Below are positions 13,349 to 22,049 of a DNA stretch of 23,897 nucleotides, piece after piece. The notes beneath the pieces are model-generated. The model was not told the DNA's origin and ran no database searches. It worked only from the letters and a program-made list of their open reading frames with translations. The position numbers and the translations under genes are program-made. The stretch is from a virus, in the IMG/VR virus record IMGVR_UViG_3300007521_000118, positions 1 to 23,897 of that record. The stretch is one strand, 5' to 3'. Positions within the stretch are counted from its first letter, which is position 1. Every line of letters starts with the position of its first letter.

Positions 13349-14071
13349 TGCATCATTAATGAACAGGTAATCTTGCAAGATCAAGAGGGTGTTTTAGCTT
13401 GGGTTTCAGAGCGTTTAGCAGTAGCAATGCGTCAAGCAGAGGATTTAATCCTCCGTGATTTTGTTGTATCAGCTGCCTCCCCAATAAATTGTGGTGGAGG
13501 TTCAAACGGTTTTAACCCGACAAATATGGGTTTGACAGATTTTAGCTTAGTAGCTACTACACTCGATAGTAATAACGCCTATAAGTTTATGACTGGTATT
13601 GAAGGCATGGATAGATTCGGTACTGGCCCAGTTAGATCAGCATATTTTATGCTATCTTCAACTGAACTACAGTCAGATTTTGATGCTTTAGGTAGTAATG
13701 GTTCGATTAGTTTCATTTCACAGTGGAATTATCCTACTAATGCCTCTGCATTGCCATCTGAATATGGTTCTGTAGCTAATATCAGAATTCTAACAAGTTC
13801 TGAGGCTCCAGTAGCTAGAAACGCTGTTACTAATAGTGTAGGTACTACAAATGACCTTTACTATAATACAGTGCTTGGTAAGCAGGCTATTACGCATATT
13901 AATCAGGACGGCTATAGCATGAACCTGATCTATCGTGATCCTTATTACTCTGGTATGCTAGCGCAGAATGCTACGTTAGCCGTTAAGTTTGCGCAAGCAC
14001 AAGCGATCACTCAAGATACGGCTATCCGAAATCTTATGTGTACACGCTCATCAAACTTATGGAGTGTTTAA
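13349..14071 (+). CDS. Major capsid protein, exon 3 (residues 91-330), N4-gp56 family
   Basis: This exon holds most of the coat protein. It starts CIINEQVILQDQEGVLAWVS and continues with RLAVAMRQAEDLILRDFVV. Both segments match the N4-gp56 family, in which an N-E/T-D-x-V segment follows the FFG-T region of exon 2. Spliced residues are 1-36, 37-90 and 91-330, a normal length for this family. The protein forms the icosahedral shell with a HK97-type fold. Both junctions keep phase 0. A frame that starts at TTG 13373 is only the part after a false start. Upstream in this frame a TAG at 13346-13348 ends exactly at the splice site. The next gene starts two bases after the stop. Confidence 0.93.
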   Translation, partial: CIINEQVILQDQEGVLAWVSERLAVAMRQAEDLILRDFVVSAASPINCGGGSNGFNPTNMGLTDFSLVATTLDSNNAYKFMTGIEGMDRFGTGPVRSAYFMLSSTELQSDFDALGSNGSISFISQWNYPTNASALPSEYGSVANIRILTSSEAPVARNAVTNSVGTTNDLYYNTVLGKQAITHINQDGYSMNLIYRDPYYSGMLAQNATLAVKFAQAQAITQDTAIRNLMCTRSSNLWSV

Positions 14072-14072
14072 T

Positions 14073-15230
14073 ATGACTGAATATTCAAGAATGGCGAAAG
14101 GCCGATTTACATCAACGGGTGGTGCGCAAGCTATTAATTTGCCATTTAGACCTGATTATGTAGAGTTTTTTAACTACTCTGCAACATTTGCAGCTCCTAC
14201 ATCACAAGCGGTTGTTTCTGGTCGATGGGATGCAAATATGGGTCAGGGTTTTGCAGTTCAGCAAGGTTATAACGCAACACCTACTTTAATTCAGGATACT
14301 GTTGTTGCTAATGGTATTAGCACGTTTAATGCTGGCCAATTGCTACAATTTGGACCTACTTTAAACATTGTTGGTATTACTAAAGCGGCAGCAGGGGTTG
14401 TTACAACAACAGCTGCACACGGCCTGACTTCTGGCGATGTTGTTACGTTTCAAGGTTTATATCAGACTTCAACAACTGGTATGCCTCAAATTGCAGGGAT
14501 TCCTTTCACTGTAACAGTAACTGGAGCTACAACATTCAGTATTCCATGGAATACTAACCAAACTAATTTTACCGCTTTAACAGGGTCACCAGTAGGATCT
14601 ACAGTTAAGAGGGTTTTATATCCTTACTTGTATTTTCCAGGTCACACCTTTATTAGCGCTATTACATTAGGCGTAAACACTACTATTAGCACAACAAATG
14701 CACATAACTTTGTTGTTGGTCAAGAAGTGGCGTTCCGCATACCTTCATCTCCAACACATAGTTGGGGTACAGTTCAGTTAAACTCTCTACCAAATATTCC
14801 AATTCCAGGATCACCGATCTATGGTTATGTAATTGCGGTAACGAATTATAACACTGTGGTAGTTAACTTTGATTCTACTGCTTTTACACCGTTTAATAGC
14901 AATGCAACCGTGGCAAGTGTTGTTGGACTTTCTTGGCCTCAAATCGTTGCTGTTGGCGATATAAATACTGGTGGCGTTCAAATATCTGCGGGGTCTGAGT
15001 TATATCCTTCTCCTCAGTATAGACCTATCGGTAACACGCTATTCAATACAATCAATGGGCCAGCTATTCAAGGCGCTTTTGTTAATAATACAAGAATGGG
15101 CTTTATTATTGGTATTGGAGCGGGTACGAATCTGACAACGTCAGCACTTGTTGGAGCTGCTGGTAATGTAATTTACTGGAGGGCATTCCTTCATGATATT
15201 AGTTACCCATCACCTTCAATAGTATTGTAG
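14073..15230 (+). CDS. Structural protein with FCCH-like beta modules
   Basis: This 385-residue Thr/Val/Gly-rich protein is directly after the coat gene, with its ATG one base after the TAA. The N-terminal 90 residues (FRPDYVEFFNYSATFAAPTS) are followed by two beta-rich modules. The first is around 110-200, with TTAAHGLTSGDVVTFQGLYQ. The second is around 215-310, with TTNAHNFVVGQEVAFRIPSS. The H-G/N and G-D/Q-x-V pattern is that of the domain labelled FCCH-like in phage proteins. A third region, PQIVAVGDINTGGVQIS, is shared with the next gene. The position suggests a head decoration or capsid-associated protein. It ends before a strong terminator. Confidence 0.8.
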   Translation: MTEYSRMAKGRFTSTGGAQAINLPFRPDYVEFFNYSATFAAPTSQAVVSGRWDANMGQGFAVQQGYNATPTLIQDTVVANGISTFNAGQLLQFGPTLNIVGITKAAAGVVTTTAAHGLTSGDVVTFQGLYQTSTTGMPQIAGIPFTVTVTGATTFSIPWNTNQTNFTALTGSPVGSTVKRVLYPYLYFPGHTFISAITLGVNTTISTTNAHNFVVGQEVAFRIPSSPTHSWGTVQLNSLPNIPIPGSPIYGYVIAVTNYNTVVVNFDSTAFTPFNSNATVASVVGLSWPQIVAVGDINTGGVQISAGSELYPSPQYRPIGNTLFNTINGPAIQGAFVNNTRMGFIIGIGAGTNLTTSALVGAAGNVIYWRAFLHDISYPSPSIVL

Positions 15231-15240
15231 TAATTTATTT

Positions 15241-15254
15241 AAACATGCATGTTT
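15241..15254. repeat. Perfect 14-bp palindrome
   Basis: AAACATGCATGTTT is a perfect inverted repeat immediately before the terminator stem at 15255. It may be a protein-binding site or part of a cruciform or larger hairpin. Confidence 0.7.
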
Positions 15255-15279
15255 GGGAGAGAGAAATCTCTCCCTTTTT
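15255..15279 (+). terminator. Strong intrinsic terminator
   Basis: GGGAGAGA (15255-15262) pairs perfectly with TCTCTCCC (15267-15274) around a GAAA tetraloop, followed at once by five T. It ends the coat and decoration-type gene segment. Confidence 0.92.
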
Positions 15280-15289
15280 ATAGGTATAT

Positions 15290-15718
15290 ATGACAAGTAT
15301 GGGCACTGTGATTAGTTATCCAACACCTCTTTATAGAAACCCTCCTATACAGCCTGAGTTTTTCAAACCATCCAGATTTGTTATTTCTAATGTAAGTTTA
15401 GGACAAACGACAACGGTAACAACATCAGAGGAACATAATTATGTTATAAGTCAGCAGGTTAAATTGTTGATTCCCGCGCAATTTGGGTGCTTTCAATTAA
15501 ATAATTCTTTTGGATATGTGGTATCAATTCCATCAACGACACAAGTAGAAATAACCATAGATTCATCTACAAACGTGAATCAATACATAGCTGCTACATC
15601 AAAGCAATCTCCTCAAATAATTGCTATAGGTGATGTAAGTAGCGGACAAATTAATAGTAATGGTAGATTAAATTTGAATTTATATATACCAGGTTCATTC
15701 ACTAACATTAGCCCTTAG
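15290..15718 (+). CDS. Phage structural protein, single FCCH-like module
   Basis: This 142-residue protein has the N-terminal sequence ISYPTPLYRNPPIQPEFFKP and one beta-rich module (about 30-105) with TTVTTSEEHNYVISQQVKLL and FGCFQLNNSFGYVVSI. The end, PQIIAIGDVSSGQINSNG, is close to that of the preceding gene (PQIVAVGDINTGG). It therefore seems to be a shortened relative of that protein's second module. It is probably a minor head or tail component. The ATG lies shortly after the terminator, with AGGT upstream. Confidence 0.75.
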   Translation: MTSMGTVISYPTPLYRNPPIQPEFFKPSRFVISNVSLGQTTTVTTSEEHNYVISQQVKLLIPAQFGCFQLNNSFGYVVSIPSTTQVEITIDSSTNVNQYIAATSKQSPQIIAIGDVSSGQINSNGRLNLNLYIPGSFTNISP

Positions 15719-15727
15719 AGGTATTAC

Positions 15728-16315
15728 ATGACAGATTTTAAAAAACCAAAGGTTACTTCTTCACTAGCTGAAAGAGAATTAGATAGTGCTGAAGAGCAAT
15801 TTAAGAAATATGATGAAAATATTCAATCATTGACAGTCGACAGAATGAATGAAGCTCCAAAGCTGGAAGTCGAGCAGCAAACGAAATTGTCACAGTCAGA
15901 AATATCTAAATCAAAAGAAATTTACTTAAAGCCTCATAGATCTATTGGAAGCAGAGAAAAGTTCAATGAAGATTACAGAAAAGAGTATGAATATGCAAAA
16001 GAATATGTTCATTTCATAGCTGAAAACAAAGAAATTATTGGCGAAGATATTGATCTTTGGTCTAAGCCCTTTGCAGGTATGCCAGCAGAGTGGTGGAAAG
16101 TGCCAGTAAATAAGCCAGTATGGGGTCCTAGATATCTAGCAGAACAGATCAAGAAATGTCGCTACCATAGATTGTCAATGCAGCAAAATTCAATTACTTC
16201 TTCTGATGGCATGGGAACGTATCATGGCACTATTATTGCTGATAATATAATCCAAAGACTTGACGCAATTCCAGTGAGTAGCCGTAAATCAGTCTTTATG
16301 GGAGCAAACTTTTAA
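15728..16315 (+). CDS. Conserved phage structural or assembly protein
   Basis: The 195-residue product is polar and helical in the N-terminal half. It then has KPHRSIGSREKFNEDYRKEY, EYVHFIAENKEIIGEDIDLW and KPFAGMPAEWWKVPVNKPVWGPRYLAEQIK. I recall this as a conserved family of related phages without a known function. The C-terminus ends with IIQRLDAIPVSSRKSVFMG. The TAA shares a base with the ATG of the next gene (TAATG), pointing to coupled translation with the head-completion-like protein. A role in head-tail joining is inferred from its place. Confidence 0.78.
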   Translation: MTDFKKPKVTSSLAERELDSAEEQFKKYDENIQSLTVDRMNEAPKLEVEQQTKLSQSEISKSKEIYLKPHRSIGSREKFNEDYRKEYEYAKEYVHFIAENKEIIGEDIDLWSKPFAGMPAEWWKVPVNKPVWGPRYLAEQIKKCRYHRLSMQQNSITSSDGMGTYHGTIIADNIIQRLDAIPVSSRKSVFMGANF

Positions 16316-17748
16316 TGAATCTAGTAAGCGACATTATAACATATATAAGAAGAATCATTAAGAGTCCTTCAAATGCCTCGATTAGTAATGACCTTCTTAT
16401 AGATTATATTAATCGTTTCTGGATTATGGACGTAGACGCTAGGATTCAGTTGTTTGATTTGAAGACAAAATATTCTTTTCAAACAACTCCAGGCGTCGAT
16501 CGATATAATATGCCCATGTATGACGTCCAAACAGAGTTAGGGGATAATTTTACTCAAAGTATTAATATGTATCCCGTTTATCAAGGGTTTTTAGGTCCCG
16601 CATATATAAATGGGGTTCAAGTTGCTTTTCAAACTCAAAAACAACATTTTTACAGTTCATTCCCAAATATTGTACAAAACTCAATTGTTTTGGCAACTGG
16701 CAATGGTACTGCTGGACCTTATACTTTAACATTCCCAATAGGCCCAAATAACAACCCGCCTAATCCTCCATACAACACACCTATCAATGCAATTGTTCGC
16801 GGTCATGTCGATATGTATGGGATAGTTGCAACTGGATTGAATGTAGACCCCGTATTCGGTACTACATTAAACTTGAATATCCCATCAACGAGTATTGAAC
16901 CAGCTGTTTATTTCACGGCTACTGGTAACGATGGTTCAAATATTATAGTACAAGATAGCGGTCAGTTCTTAACGGGTAATCAGAATTACGGACTTTTAAT
17001 GGTTCCAGGTAAGGCTCCATTTGGGTATTCAGCATCACCAAATGGCTATCAAGTATCATTTGTTATTACAGGAGCTACTCAATCGTCTTCTGTTGTTTTA
17101 ACAGCTGTTACTTCTTTTGAAGAGGGTCAGATTGTTCTAATATCTGGTGTTTCAGGCATGACAGAACTCAATGGGAACACCTATACAGTGACATCTGTCA
17201 CACCTACGACTGTAACCTTAAACGTCGACTCTACAGGATTCACCGCGTACACTTCGGGGGGAACAGTATCTAGTTTGCAAAACGTTATAAACTATTTCAC
17301 TGGAGTTGCAACGAATGTGTATTTTCCCGCTGCTATTCCTAATGGTGCTCATATCAATGGTCAGTGTAATTACTTTCAAACTGGAATTCCTAGGTCTATT
17401 TTATTCTATAACAATACAATTACTTTACGTGTACCTCCTTCTAGGCAATATCTCGTGGAAATGGATGCTTACTTAAGTCCTACCTCCTACTTAAACACAA
17501 CTAGTGGACTAAAGTTTGCTTACATGGCTGAGTATATAGCCAGAGGAGCTGCAAGAAAGATATTGAGTGACACGGGCGATATAGAACAATTACAGTTTTA
17601 CGAACCGTTATTTAGAGAGCAAGAAATGCTTGTATGGAAAAGATCACAGAGACAATGGACCAGCACAAGGACAGAAACAATCTACAGCCAAGGCATGAGA
17701 TCTGGACAATCAGGATTTAGTGGATTTGGAGGAGGAAACACAATATGA
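16315..17748 (+). CDS. Head-completion (gp4-like) protein with inserted beta module
   Basis: This 477-residue protein has an N-terminal segment LVSDIITYIRRIIKSPSNAS, then SNDLLIDYINRFWIMDVDAR and PGVDRYNMPMYD, which resemble P22 gp4-like head-completion or adaptor proteins that bind under the portal. The C-terminal part has YIARGAARKILSDTGDIEQL and ends in a Gly/Ser/Arg-rich tail. An FCCH-like module (about 245-323, SSVVLTAVTSFEEGQIVLIS through TAYTSGGTV) sits in the middle, so the protein is far longer than gp4 (about 166 residues). It shares coupled starts and stops with both neighbours: a one-base TAATG overlap before it and a four-base ATGA overlap after it. Confidence 0.8.
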   Translation: MNLVSDIITYIRRIIKSPSNASISNDLLIDYINRFWIMDVDARIQLFDLKTKYSFQTTPGVDRYNMPMYDVQTELGDNFTQSINMYPVYQGFLGPAYINGVQVAFQTQKQHFYSSFPNIVQNSIVLATGNGTAGPYTLTFPIGPNNNPPNPPYNTPINAIVRGHVDMYGIVATGLNVDPVFGTTLNLNIPSTSIEPAVYFTATGNDGSNIIVQDSGQFLTGNQNYGLLMVPGKAPFGYSASPNGYQVSFVITGATQSSSVVLTAVTSFEEGQIVLISGVSGMTELNGNTYTVTSVTPTTVTLNVDSTGFTAYTSGGTVSSLQNVINYFTGVATNVYFPAAIPNGAHINGQCNYFQTGIPRSILFYNNTITLRVPPSRQYLVEMDAYLSPTSYLNTTSGLKFAYMAEYIARGAARKILSDTGDIEQLQFYEPLFREQEMLVWKRSQRQWTSTRTETIYSQGMRSGQSGFSGFGGGNTI

Positions 17749-18458
17749 CAATGTTCAATTATAATGAAAATATCCCTAATGGGCCTAATAATCCCACGAA
17801 TGATCAACCTAAAATCCAAGAAAATACTAATAGTGTTAATGGTTTGATAGAAGTCGATCACGTTACTTTTAATGAAAATGAGGGTGGTTATCATAAGATA
17901 ATCCATGAAATACCTTCAAGTAGAGCAAGGTCAGGAGTTGGAGCTACTTTTACTAACTTTCCTTCAGGAATCCCTGGAATAAATCAAATATTCACGGCTT
18001 TATATACGCCAGATACAACGGTGGGAGGAACTCCAGAAACACAATTGTTTACTACAAATGGCAATGGAAATGCTAGTGGGGTAGGAGTATCTCAATTAAC
18101 GGGATCTTTGATAACTGATCCAGCTCAAAGTGACGGGTATCAATGGGTTGGCAGTATTTTAATACAATGGGGAAAAGTAGCCCCACCTGTTGTACCAGGA
18201 CCAAACCCATTTCCACCAGGGGCCTCAGGTACAGTTACTTTTAAAGATAGAAAGCCAGGGGCTATAGCGTTTCCTAACAATTGTTTTTCTATACAAACTA
18301 CATTACTCTATAGAAGTACTGTACCTGTTATTTCAGCAAGTGTAAGCATAAGAACGTCTGGAAGTTCATTTAGTTTAAGTCCAACATCGTTCGATTGGAA
18401 ATCTACTGCAGTAACATCTGAGTATCGTGGTTTTTATTGGATGGCGATAGGAAACTAA
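17745..18458 (+). CDS. Tail-fibre-like protein with gp53-like C-terminal domain
   Basis: The 237 residues comprise an Asn/Pro-rich N-terminus (NIPNGPNNPTNDQPKIQENT, then LIEVDHVTFNENEGGYHKII) that is typical of short phage fibre or host-contact proteins. The C-terminal domain (about 125-237) has GYQWVGSILIQWGKV, GTVTFKDRKPGAIAF and FYWMAIGN at the very end, like gp53-type fibre tips. It probably forms a trimer and contacts the host surface. The ATGA overlap with the preceding gene means coupled translation. Confidence 0.82.
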   Translation: MTMFNYNENIPNGPNNPTNDQPKIQENTNSVNGLIEVDHVTFNENEGGYHKIIHEIPSSRARSGVGATFTNFPSGIPGINQIFTALYTPDTTVGGTPETQLFTTNGNGNASGVGVSQLTGSLITDPAQSDGYQWVGSILIQWGKVAPPVVPGPNPFPPGASGTVTFKDRKPGAIAFPNNCFSIQTTLLYRSTVPVISASVSIRTSGSSFSLSPTSFDWKSTAVTSEYRGFYWMAIGN

Positions 18459-18459
18459 G

Positions 18460-21400
18460 ATGGCAGAAAAAATTGTAGTCGGTCCAATTCAAAGTGGCTT
18501 AAAGCTTGATGTGTTGCCATTTAACATTGATAATGGATCTTTCCCCCAATTATTCAATGCGTATCAATGGCGGGGGCGTGTAAAGCGAAAGAGGGGTACT
18601 GAGACACTTGGAAGACTAACAAGGTATTTTAATTCTGCTATTCCTTCTTATGGATCTATCACTACTTTTAACCTTGCAGGTGGAAGTGGAAATATCCTCA
18701 CTAGCTTTTCCTTAGAAACGAATGGAAACATCGAATCAGGAAGTCTTACGCTTACAGTAGGTGCTAACGAATATAAAGATGTGTTATTAGGCGTTAAAAC
18801 ACTTGGAATTTTAAATGGAAATCCCGCTGGTTCAGGAACTATTAATTATGCTACTGGTGCCGTTACAATAGTTGGTGGTGGGGCAGGAGCTGTTACCTTA
18901 GTTTCGTTTAGGTATCATCCAAGTCTCCCAGTTATGGGGGTTGAAGATTTACAATTAGAATCAGACCAGTTTCCTCTAACATTAGCATTTGATACTAAAT
19001 ACTCTTACAACGTAGTTACATCCAGCCCATACCCAAATTACGATGTTAGTTTTTACAAGAATGCTGCCGTATCCGCTTCTTTACCAGGATATGTTCCTAA
19101 AACAAACTCTACACCAGTGACATGGAACGGTAAAGATTACCAGCAGTTTTGGACTGTGAACTATGAAGGTGCTTTATTTGCCACTAACGGGATTCCTATA
19201 CCTTTTGCATCTACAAATTTAGGGATGCAATTCAATACGATATCAGCAGTTACGATTGCTGCGGTTGTTCCACCTACAACAGTAACAATTACTACATCGA
19301 CTAACCACGGACTTGTAATAGGTGATTTTGTATTTATAAATGAAATTATTGGAATATCAGGAATCAATTTTCAAACGGGTTATGTCACCGCAATACCCGC
19401 TTTAAATCAGATTACAGTAATATTTCCAAATTCTAGTATTGCAGGAGCTTGGATCAGTGGCGGTATAGTCCAATACTTGACAAATAGATCAGACAAAACG
19501 AAAGACTGCATGAGATGGTATGATGGGGATCCAACAGACGGAAATGAAACACCTACACTAACTACAGGAAAAGGATGGGTTAACTTCTGCCCGCCTCTTA
19601 GTCAATTTGACTACAATATAGCTAATGCACCAGCTGATCAATATTATTTGATAAACGCTAGAATGATCGTTACTTTCAAGGATAGGCTTCTTTTCCTAGG
19701 TCCAGTAATACAAAATTCTGCTGGGAAAGTTATTTATCTTCAGGACACGATTGTTTACAGTGAGAATGGCACGCCTTATTATACTGCCTCATATGTAAAT
19801 AATCCAACTGCAACTATTGATACGCCTACATCTTCAGGAAATGTGTTTTTTCCTATGCTATTGCCTGAAAATCAAACATCAGTTTCCGCGGCTTGGTTTG
19901 GAGATCAAACGGGATTTGGGGGATGGATATCAGCAGGTATTGCCCAACCTTTAACTACCGTTGCAGCAAATGGAGATGTTTTAATTGTAGGTTTTAGCTC
20001 TCAGAAAGCAAAAGTGGTTTACACAGGTGACGATATTATACCTCTAAACTTCTACACGATAAATTCTGAATACGGCGACGCTTCTACATTCAGCAGCATT
20101 ACAACTGACTCTGGCGTTTTAACTAGAGGTTCACGTGGTTATTTAATCACAAACCAGACAAATACACAGAGATTTGATTTAGATATTCCCGATCAGGTAT
20201 TTCAAATTAATTTGCAAAACAATGGAAATGAAAGATTATGTTCTGTTAGGGATTTTATCAAAGAATGGATATATTTTACGTATAATGCAAATGATATAGA
20301 TAGTAGTACAACAAAGTTTCCTAATGAAACTTTAATGTATAATTACAGAGATGAATCATGGGCCATTTTTAAAGAAACATATACGACATATGGAGCTTTT
20401 AGAAAACAAACTGGGTTTACTTGGGCGACAGTTGGCAAAACGTATCCTACTTGGAATGATTGGACAGATCCGTGGGATTCGGCAGAATCGACTTTACTTA
20501 ATCAACAAGTATTGGCTGGAAATCAACAAGGATTTTTGATCATTAGAGATGTTGGGATCGGTGAAGGTGAATCCCTTTATATTAAGAGTATAAACGGGGC
20601 TGGCAATATTATAACATCACCCTCTCATAATCTATTGAATGGGGATTATATAAAAATTGATAATTGTATAGGAAATGTAGGACAGTTTTTAAATGGACGA
20701 ACATTTTCAGTGTTCAATATCACAGAAAACACATTCAGGTTGAATCCAAATCCTGAAATCACATCGCAAATCTATTTTGGTGAAGGGACGATAACAAGGA
20801 TTTATTTCCCTCAAATACAAACTAAGCAATTTCCAGTATCATGGGCTATGTCTAGAAAGACTAGAATAGGACCGCAACAGTATTTATTTACGAAAACAGA
20901 AAACTCACAAATCACTCTACAGATATTCTTAAGCCAGAATTCTAGTAATGCATATAATGAAAGATTTATTGAACCAGATCTACTTTCTACAAACGGAAGT
21001 TTAATATACTCTAATATACTTTACACATGCTCAGAAAGCACTAATTTGGGTTTAACTCCCGCAAATTCAAATTTACAAACCCCCACAGCTATTCAGCAAT
21101 CTCAATTATGGCATAGAATGAATACATCATTGATTGGGGATACGGTTCAGATTGGATTTACTCTTTCGGATGAACAAATTAGAAGTTTAGAGCCTATTTC
21201 AACTACAGAAAATATTACTGGTGCAACACAATCATACCCTTGTGTTTTGAATTCCACGGCTAGCTTTGCTGCTAAAACCCTTATTCTTATAAAAGATGTA
21301 GCTGGAATGTTCCAATTGAATAATAAAGTTTGGCAGGTAATTTCTTCTACACTTACAACAGTGACAATTAACGTTGATTCCACAGGGTTTACAGCTTACA

Positions 21401-21504
21401 CATCAGGGGGAAATGCAACTCCAGTAGCTAACTTAAATGCTAACGCTGAAATCGAGCTACACGGGTTTGTTCTCGAGGTATCACCAAGCCAACTTTTAGT
21501 GTGA
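18460..21504 (+). CDS. Large tail hub/nozzle-like protein (gp10/gp12-like)
   Basis: The 1014-residue product is the largest in the window. The N-terminus (GPIQSGLKLDVLPFNIDNGS, then LFNAYQWRGRVKRKRGTETL) matches short-tail nozzle or DNA-stabilisation proteins of the P22 gp10/T7 gp12 kind, which form a beta-propeller ring under the head-completion ring. Three FCCH-like modules are visible at about 260-340 (TITTSTNHGLVIGDFVFINE), 705-785 (SPSHNLLNGDYIKI) and 915-990 (AAKTLILIKDVAGMFQLNN, TAYTSGGN). They are probably surface insertions. It starts one base after the preceding stop. Confidence 0.8.
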   Translation: MAEKIVVGPIQSGLKLDVLPFNIDNGSFPQLFNAYQWRGRVKRKRGTETLGRLTRYFNSAIPSYGSITTFNLAGGSGNILTSFSLETNGNIESGSLTLTVGANEYKDVLLGVKTLGILNGNPAGSGTINYATGAVTIVGGGAGAVTLVSFRYHPSLPVMGVEDLQLESDQFPLTLAFDTKYSYNVVTSSPYPNYDVSFYKNAAVSASLPGYVPKTNSTPVTWNGKDYQQFWTVNYEGALFATNGIPIPFASTNLGMQFNTISAVTIAAVVPPTTVTITTSTNHGLVIGDFVFINEIIGISGINFQTGYVTAIPALNQITVIFPNSSIAGAWISGGIVQYLTNRSDKTKDCMRWYDGDPTDGNETPTLTTGKGWVNFCPPLSQFDYNIANAPADQYYLINARMIVTFKDRLLFLGPVIQNSAGKVIYLQDTIVYSENGTPYYTASYVNNPTATIDTPTSSGNVFFPMLLPENQTSVSAAWFGDQTGFGGWISAGIAQPLTTVAANGDVLIVGFSSQKAKVVYTGDDIIPLNFYTINSEYGDASTFSSITTDSGVLTRGSRGYLITNQTNTQRFDLDIPDQVFQINLQNNGNERLCSVRDFIKEWIYFTYNANDIDSSTTKFPNETLMYNYRDESWAIFKETYTTYGAFRKQTGFTWATVGKTYPTWNDWTDPWDSAESTLLNQQVLAGNQQGFLIIRDVGIGEGESLYIKSINGAGNIITSPSHNLLNGDYIKIDNCIGNVGQFLNGRTFSVFNITENTFRLNPNPEITSQIYFGEGTITRIYFPQIQTKQFPVSWAMSRKTRIGPQQYLFTKTENSQITLQIFLSQNSSNAYNERFIEPDLLSTNGSLIYSNILYTCSESTNLGLTPANSNLQTPTAIQQSQLWHRMNTSLIGDTVQIGFTLSDEQIRSLEPISTTENITGATQSYPCVLNSTASFAAKTLILIKDVAGMFQLNNKVWQVISSTLTTVTINVDSTGFTAYTSGGNATPVANLNANAEIELHGFVLEVSPSQLLV

Positions 21505-21505
21505 T

Positions 21506-21997
21506 ATGAATAAAGTAACTAACCAAATACCATTCTTACGCACCTCTAGAGAGTTTCCAGAGGATTTGAAACAACTTACTGTTGAGTTAACCAAGTCTTA
21601 TATTGACACTTCTCTTGTTGTAAATGATAGAACGATAGGAATTTTTTCAACAAATAGACCCTCAATAAATGGGGAAAAGTGGTTTTTAAAACAAAATAAG
21701 AAACAGCAGGGCTTAAGACAAGTATATAAATTTACTTCATTTGCAGATATCCCTATAGGATTTAAAATTAAGACTATTTCAGAATTTACTAGATGCTGGG
21801 GTGTCTATACAAATTCTAGTAAAACAGCTTGGTTCGGCATTAATTTCGGTACTAGTGTTTTAGTTGCAGGTCAGGTTTTTTTCTATATCGATACTGACGC
21901 CTCTCCCAATACTGATCTAATTAAGTTTGTACAAAATGGGACTCAGCCAGCTATTTCTGAAGGAAAAATCATATTAGAATGGGTTTCAGAAACATGA
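21506..21997 (+). CDS. Conserved tail-associated hypothetical protein
   Basis: The 163-residue protein has IPFLRTSREFPEDLKQLTVE, then NDRTIGIFSTNRPSINGEKW, a central KKQQGLRQVYKFTSFADIPI and a conserved FTRCWGVYTNSSKTAWFGIN. The alternating beta pattern and location suggest a small fibre or spike-like protein. Its ATG is one base after the preceding stop, so it is translated with the nozzle-like gene. I recall the family in related phages without a known function. Confidence 0.75.
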   Translation: MNKVTNQIPFLRTSREFPEDLKQLTVELTKSYIDTSLVVNDRTIGIFSTNRPSINGEKWFLKQNKKQQGLRQVYKFTSFADIPIGFKIKTISEFTRCWGVYTNSSKTAWFGINFGTSVLVAGQVFFYIDTDASPNTDLIKFVQNGTQPAISEGKIILEWVSET

Positions 21998-22049
21998 GTT
22001 ATGACAATAAATTTTTAAAATGTTAACATGCGAAAAAATGAGGTAACTT

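Noticed and set aside
12513-14071. Capsid gene broken by frameshifts or an insertion sequence
   Set aside because: No transposase or inverted repeats are seen, both interruptions have group I cores, and precise removal restores the frame twice.
13989-14072. Longer start for the 14073 gene
   Set aside because: This extension runs inside the capsid coding sequence in another frame. The ATG right after the capsid stop is the sensible start.
21147-21383. Minus-strand ORF of 78 residues
   Set aside because: It is a shadow of the large nozzle-like gene.
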